Shown here piece by piece: positions 58,916-64,000 of a DNA stretch of 64,000 nt. The stretch is taken from NCBI GenBank assembly GCA_949294195.1, contig CASFGK010000005.1, positions 1 to 64,000 on the forward strand, in the 5' to 3' direction. This DNA comes from an uncultured Bacteroidales bacterium (GTDB lineage: Bacteria; Bacteroidota; Bacteroidia; Bacteroidales; UBA932). Below the pieces are notes generated by a model, which was not told the origin of the DNA, made no database searches, and was given only the letters and a program-made list of their open reading frames with translations. Each line of letters starts with the position of its first letter. Position 1 is the first letter of the stretch. The translations under genes were made by a program, and so were the position numbers.

Positions 58916-61900
58916 ATGTCTCTAAAACCAAAAACACAGCGAATATCTTTCGCATCATCGAAAATTCTCCTTGAGTATCCAGACCTGCTTGAGGTTCAGC
59001 TGAAGTCCTTCCAGGATTTCTTCCAGCTGGATACAACACCGGAGAACAGGCGAAATGAAGGCCTGTATCAGGTGTTCCAGGAGATATTCCCGATCGAAGA
59101 TACAAGAAACAATTATAAACTTGAATTCATCGATTATTTTATCGATCCACCACAGTATTCAATTGACGAATGCCTGGAAAGGGGATTGACTTACAACGTG
59201 CCTCTGAAAGCGAAACTACGACTTTCCTGCAGCGATCCTGAACATGAGGATTTCGATACGAGAGTACAGGACGTGTATCTGGGAAACATCCCATACATGA
59301 CTCCCGGCGGAACTTTCGTAATCAACGGTTCAGAAAGAATCATCGTCTCCCAGCTTCACAGGTCTCCCGGCGTATTCTTCGGACAGAGTGTTCACGCCAA
59401 CGGAACCAAGCTGTATTCTGCCAGAATCATCCCGTTCAAGGGATCATGGATAGAATTCGCTACTGACATCAACAATGTCATGTATGCATATATCGACCGT
59501 AAGAAAAAATTGCCTGTAACAACCCTGCTAAGAGCCATTGGATTCAACGGCGACAAGGACATTATCGACATATTCGGACTGGCAGACGAAATAGAAGCCA
59601 CTCCAGAGGTCCTCAAAGCTAACGAGGGAAGGAAACTTGCGGCCAAGGTGCTCAAGACATGGATTGAAGATTTCGTAGACGAAGACACCGGAGAGGTTAT
59701 CCCTGTCGAAAGAACCATGCCTATCGTGGAAAGGGGTGAGATTCTCTGTGATGAGACTATCCAGAAACTCGCCGAGACAGATGTCAAGACCATCCTTCTG
59801 CAGAAAGAAGAAGCAAATGTAAATGAATACGCAATCATATACAACACTCTGCAGAAAGACCCTACAAACACGGAGACAGAGGCTATCAACTACATCTACA
59901 AACAGCTCCGTAATTCAGAACCGCCTGATGAAGCTACGGCGAGAGACGTCATTGACAAGCTGTTCTTCTCGGAAAAGAGATATGATCTGGGCGATGTCGG
60001 AAGATACCGTCTCAACCAGAAACTGAATCTGAATACACCTGATGACGTACGTGTACTTACCAACACGGATATCATCGAAATCATAAAGTACCTGATACTC
60101 CTCATAAATTCAAAGGCGACTGTCGACGACATCGACCATTTGAGCAACAGACGTATCAGGACTGTAGGCGAGCAGCTTGCAAACCAGTTCAGCGTCGGAC
60201 TTTCCAGAATGGCAAGGACCATCCGCGAAAGGATGAACGTCAGGGACAGCGAGCAGTTCTCCCCTATAGATCTCATCAATGCGAAGACCCTGTCTTCCGT
60301 TATCAATTCGTTCTTCGGTACAAGCCAGTTGTCCCAGTTCATGGATCAGACCAACCCGCTGTCCGAAATGACACACAAGCGCCGTCTCTCGGCTCTCGGT
60401 CCTGGCGGACTTTCGCGTGACCGTGCAGGATTTGAGGTCAGGGACGTACACTACACGCATTACGGCCGTCTCTGCCCTATTGAGACGCCTGAGGGACCGA
60501 ACATCGGTCTTATATCATCCCTTTGCGTGTATGCAAGGATCAACGATCTCGGATTCATTGAGACTCCGTACCGTAAGGTAAACGGAGGCAAAGTGGATCT
60601 GAGTTCGGACGGATGGGTATACATGAGTGCCGAGCAGGAAGAGAACCAGATGATCTCGCTTGCAAACATCCGGATGAATGATGACGGGGATATCCTTGAA
60701 GACAGGATACAGTGCCGTCTCGGTGCGGACTTCCCTGTCGTTACAAAGGATGAGGTGAATCTGATGGACGTCGCTCCGAACCAGATAGCATCCGTAGCAG
60801 CATCCCTGATTCCGTTCCTGGAGCATGATGATGCGCACAGGGCACTGATGGGAGCCAACATGATGCGTCAGGCAGTTCCTCTCCTCAATCCTGAATCCCC
60901 TATCGTAGGTACGGGGCTGGAAGAAAGAGTCTGCCTTGATTCGAGGACACAGATCACAGCAGAGAGAAAAGGAGAAGTGGTTTATGTGGATGCAAATGAA
61001 ATCCACGTGAAATACGACCGTACGGATGACGAGAAGTTCGTAAGTTTCTCTCCTGATGTAACCGTATACAAACTTCCGATATACAGGAGGACAAACCAGA
61101 GCACGACCATCCTGCTCAAACCTATAGTCCGCAAAGGGGATATAGTTGAGAAAGGCCAGATAATGACCGAGGGATATGCGACACAGAACGGCGAACTTGC
61201 TCTGGGAAGGAATCTGAAAGTGGCGTTCATGCCTTGGAAAGGATACAACTACGAGGATGCCATCGTGCTTTCCGAAAGGATGATCCGCTGGGATATCCTC
61301 ACTTCAATACATGTAGATGAGTATATTACGGAAGTGCGCGATACCAAGCGCGGTATGGAAGAGCTTACTTCAGATATTCCGAATGTCAGCGAAGACGCTA
61401 CGAGGAATCTCGACGAGAACGGTATCATCAGAATAGGGGCGCATATCGAGCCGGGAGACATAATGATCGGTAAGATTACGCCTAAAGGTGAAAGCGACCC
61501 GTCTCCTGAAGAGAAACTGCTCAGGGCAATTTTCGGAGACAAGGCCGGAGATGTCAAGGACGCATCCCTCAAGGCCACTCCGTCACTCAGCGGTACGGTA
61601 ATCGGCACAGCCCTCTATTCTAAAGTGGCAAAGGAAAGCAACAGGAAGGGAGCAAAGGCAGACCAGAAAGCCAAAATCGACAAGGTGGAAGAAGAGTTCA
61701 ACACCAAGGCAGAGGCTCTGCGCACCAAGTTCCTTGACAAACTTGCAGCACTGGTAGAAGGCAAGAAGAGCGCCGGCATCAGCGACCTGTACGGAGTGGA
61801 AATTATCCCTAAGGACAAGACTATCGCATTTTCTGACATAAAGGATATCGACTACGAGAACATAAACTCCAGCAAGTGGACTGCTGACAAGAACACGAAT

Positions 61901-62737
61901 ACCCTCGTGAGGGAACTGATCAACAACTACTGCATCGCATACAAGGAGGCCGTGGCGAAAAACCGCAGGGCCGTCGACAAGATCAAAGTCGGAGACGAGC
62001 TTCCGAACGGAGTGATGCAGCTCGCAAAAGTATATGTGGCCAAGAAAAGGAAGATCAGGGTAGGAGACAAGATGGCCGGCCGTCACGGCAACAAAGGTAT
62101 CGTGGCAAAAGTCGTAAGGGACGAAGACATGCCGTTCCTCGAAGACGGAACACCGGTGGATATAGTTCTCAACCCTCTTGGAGTGCCTTCCCGTATGAAC
62201 CTCGGGCAGATTTATGAAACTGTCCTCGGCTGGGCTGGAGAAGAGCTCGGGCTCAAATTCAGCACCCCTATTTTTGACGGTGCTAGCATCGACAGCATCT
62301 GCCAGTACACGGACAAGGCGGGCCTTCCTAGATTCGGAAAGACATATCTGAGGGACGGAGGTACAGGAGACTGGTTCGACCAGCCTGCTACAGTCGGTGT
62401 CATATACATGATCAAGTTGGGCCACATGGTCGACGACAAGATGCATGCAAGATCCATCGGACCATACTCCCTGATTACACAGCAGCCTCTCGGAGGAAAG
62501 GCTCAGTTCGGAGGACAGAGGTTCGGAGAAATGGAGGTGTGGGCCCTCGAGGCATTCGGAGCATCCAACGTACTTCAGGAAATCCTTACTGTCAAGTCAG
62601 ACGATGTCAACGGAAGGTCGAAGACATACGAGGCAATCGTCAAAGGTGACCTGATGCCTACTCCTGGTATTCCGGAGTCGCTCAACGTGCTGCTGCATGA
62701 GCTCAGAGGTCTCGGACTGAAGGTAACATTAGACTAG
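58916..62737 (+). CDS. rpoB: RNA polymerase beta subunit
   Basis: A 1273-residue protein. The rifampicin-binding cluster is [20 protein letters not shown], followed by [20 protein letters not shown], with the wild-type-like residues. Active-site parts include [20 protein letters not shown] and the catalytic-loop segment [20 protein letters not shown]. An inserted segment near 900-950 ([20 protein letters not shown]) is the lineage-specific helical insertion. The C-terminus [17 protein letters not shown] is standard. It starts 38 bases after the attenuator T-run. Confidence 0.98.
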   Translation: MSLKPKTQRISFASSKILLEYPDLLEVQLKSFQDFFQLDTTPENRRNEGLYQVFQEIFPIEDTRNNYKLEFIDYFIDPPQYSIDECLERGLTYNVPLKAKLRLSCSDPEHEDFDTRVQDVYLGNIPYMTPGGTFVINGSERIIVSQLHRSPGVFFGQSVHANGTKLYSARIIPFKGSWIEFATDINNVMYAYIDRKKKLPVTTLLRAIGFNGDKDIIDIFGLADEIEATPEVLKANEGRKLAAKVLKTWIEDFVDEDTGEVIPVERTMPIVERGEILCDETIQKLAETDVKTILLQKEEANVNEYAIIYNTLQKDPTNTETEAINYIYKQLRNSEPPDEATARDVIDKLFFSEKRYDLGDVGRYRLNQKLNLNTPDDVRVLTNTDIIEIIKYLILLINSKATVDDIDHLSNRRIRTVGEQLANQFSVGLSRMARTIRERMNVRDSEQFSPIDLINAKTLSSVINSFFGTSQLSQFMDQTNPLSEMTHKRRLSALGPGGLSRDRAGFEVRDVHYTHYGRLCPIETPEGPNIGLISSLCVYARINDLGFIETPYRKVNGGKVDLSSDGWVYMSAEQEENQMISLANIRMNDDGDILEDRIQCRLGADFPVVTKDEVNLMDVAPNQIASVAASLIPFLEHDDAHRALMGANMMRQAVPLLNPESPIVGTGLEERVCLDSRTQITAERKGEVVYVDANEIHVKYDRTDDEKFVSFSPDVTVYKLPIYRRTNQSTTILLKPIVRKGDIVEKGQIMTEGYATQNGELALGRNLKVAFMPWKGYNYEDAIVLSERMIRWDILTSIHVDEYITEVRDTKRGMEELTSDIPNVSEDATRNLDENGIIRIGAHIEPGDIMIGKITPKGESDPSPEEKLLRAIFGDKAGDVKDASLKATPSLSGTVIGTALYSKVAKESNRKGAKADQKAKIDKVEEEFNTKAEALRTKFLDKLAALVEGKKSAGISDLYGVEIIPKDKTIAFSDIKDIDYENINSSKWTADKNTNTLVRELINNYCIAYKEAVAKNRRAVDKIKVGDELPNGVMQLAKVYVAKKRKIRVGDKMAGRHGNKGIVAKVVRDEDMPFLEDGTPVDIVLNPLGVPSRMNLGQIYETVLGWAGEELGLKFSTPIFDGASIDSICQYTDKAGLPRFGKTYLRDGGTGDWFDQPATVGVIYMIKLGHMVDDKMHARSIGPYSLITQQPLGGKAQFGGQRFGEMEVWALEAFGASNVLQEILTVKSDDVNGRSKTYEAIVKGDLMPTPGIPESLNVLLHELRGLGLKVTLD

Positions 62738-64000
<1,263 letters not shown>

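Overview
The window comes from a member of the Bacteroidota, most likely order Bacteroidales. The evidence is repeated promoters of the Bacteroidetes type (TTG, 19-21 bases, TAnnTTTG), a fused fucokinase/GDP-fucose pyrophosphorylase, many Bacteroidetes-style lipoproteins, a tmRNA tag GNNNYALAA, and tRNAs that mostly lack an encoded CCA. I cannot name the family or genus from sequence alone. Most of the window is ordinary, densely packed core chromosome.

Region by region. 1-2250 is an accessory patch: the N-terminal part of a tyrosine integrase running off the left edge, a tRNA-3'-end-like sequence, an insertion-sequence end, a small gene remnant and an AT-rich orphan membrane protein. 2274-4999 holds a HAD phosphatase, a CAT-like acetyltransferase and three small zinc-ribbon/membrane genes (TM2, CD225-like, DUF2752-like). 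4991-11148 carries a tricorn-type protease and fkp. 11157-15586 is a phosphate uptake operon (pstS-pstC-pstA-pstB-phoU, minus strand) with a promoter preceded by a 21-bp tandem repeat resembling a Pho box. 15747-18725 holds fabH and an ECF sigma/anti-sigma/plug-like exported protein operon. 18823-26809 is one long minus-strand operon: a small membrane protein, mutL, rhomboid, EEP phosphatase, M23 peptidase lipoprotein, DNA/RNA endonuclease lipoprotein, a second EEP and a HAD protein.

26891-31230 is a junction zone: ispF, three tRNAs (Gln, Met, Val), a transposase-free IS-end pair that has decapitated a regulator gene, an SDR, an epimerase broken by a one-base deletion, and tmRNA followed by a 60-bp near-perfect palindrome. 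31232-33696 (minus) has NamZ-like muramidase and a serpin lipoprotein, divergent from yicC. 34791-41683 (minus) runs recJ, holA, an ABC-2 exporter pair and a split 5'-nucleotidase in C-then-N order. 41851-43025 is an unknown exported protein whose signal peptide is out of frame by one T in a T7 tract. 43159-47360 is lysS, a SpoU methyltransferase, aroE and a phosphodiesterase; 47489-54019 is ssb, purA, two paralogous MFS transporters and dxs.

54066-64000 is the transcription/translation supercluster: tRNA-Thr, Tyr, Gly, Thr, tuf, tRNA-Trp, secE, nusG, rplK, rplA, rplJ, rplL, an attenuator, rpoB and the start of rpoC, the same order as the E. coli thrU-tyrU-glyT-thrT-tufB to rpoBC region. Candidates for new biology are the PstS-like insertion in PstC together with the upstream repeat, the T7-tract exported protein, the plug-like protein encoded with an ECF sigma factor, and the integrase-associated orphan. 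I found no CRISPR array, no recognisable defence system and no complete transposon.
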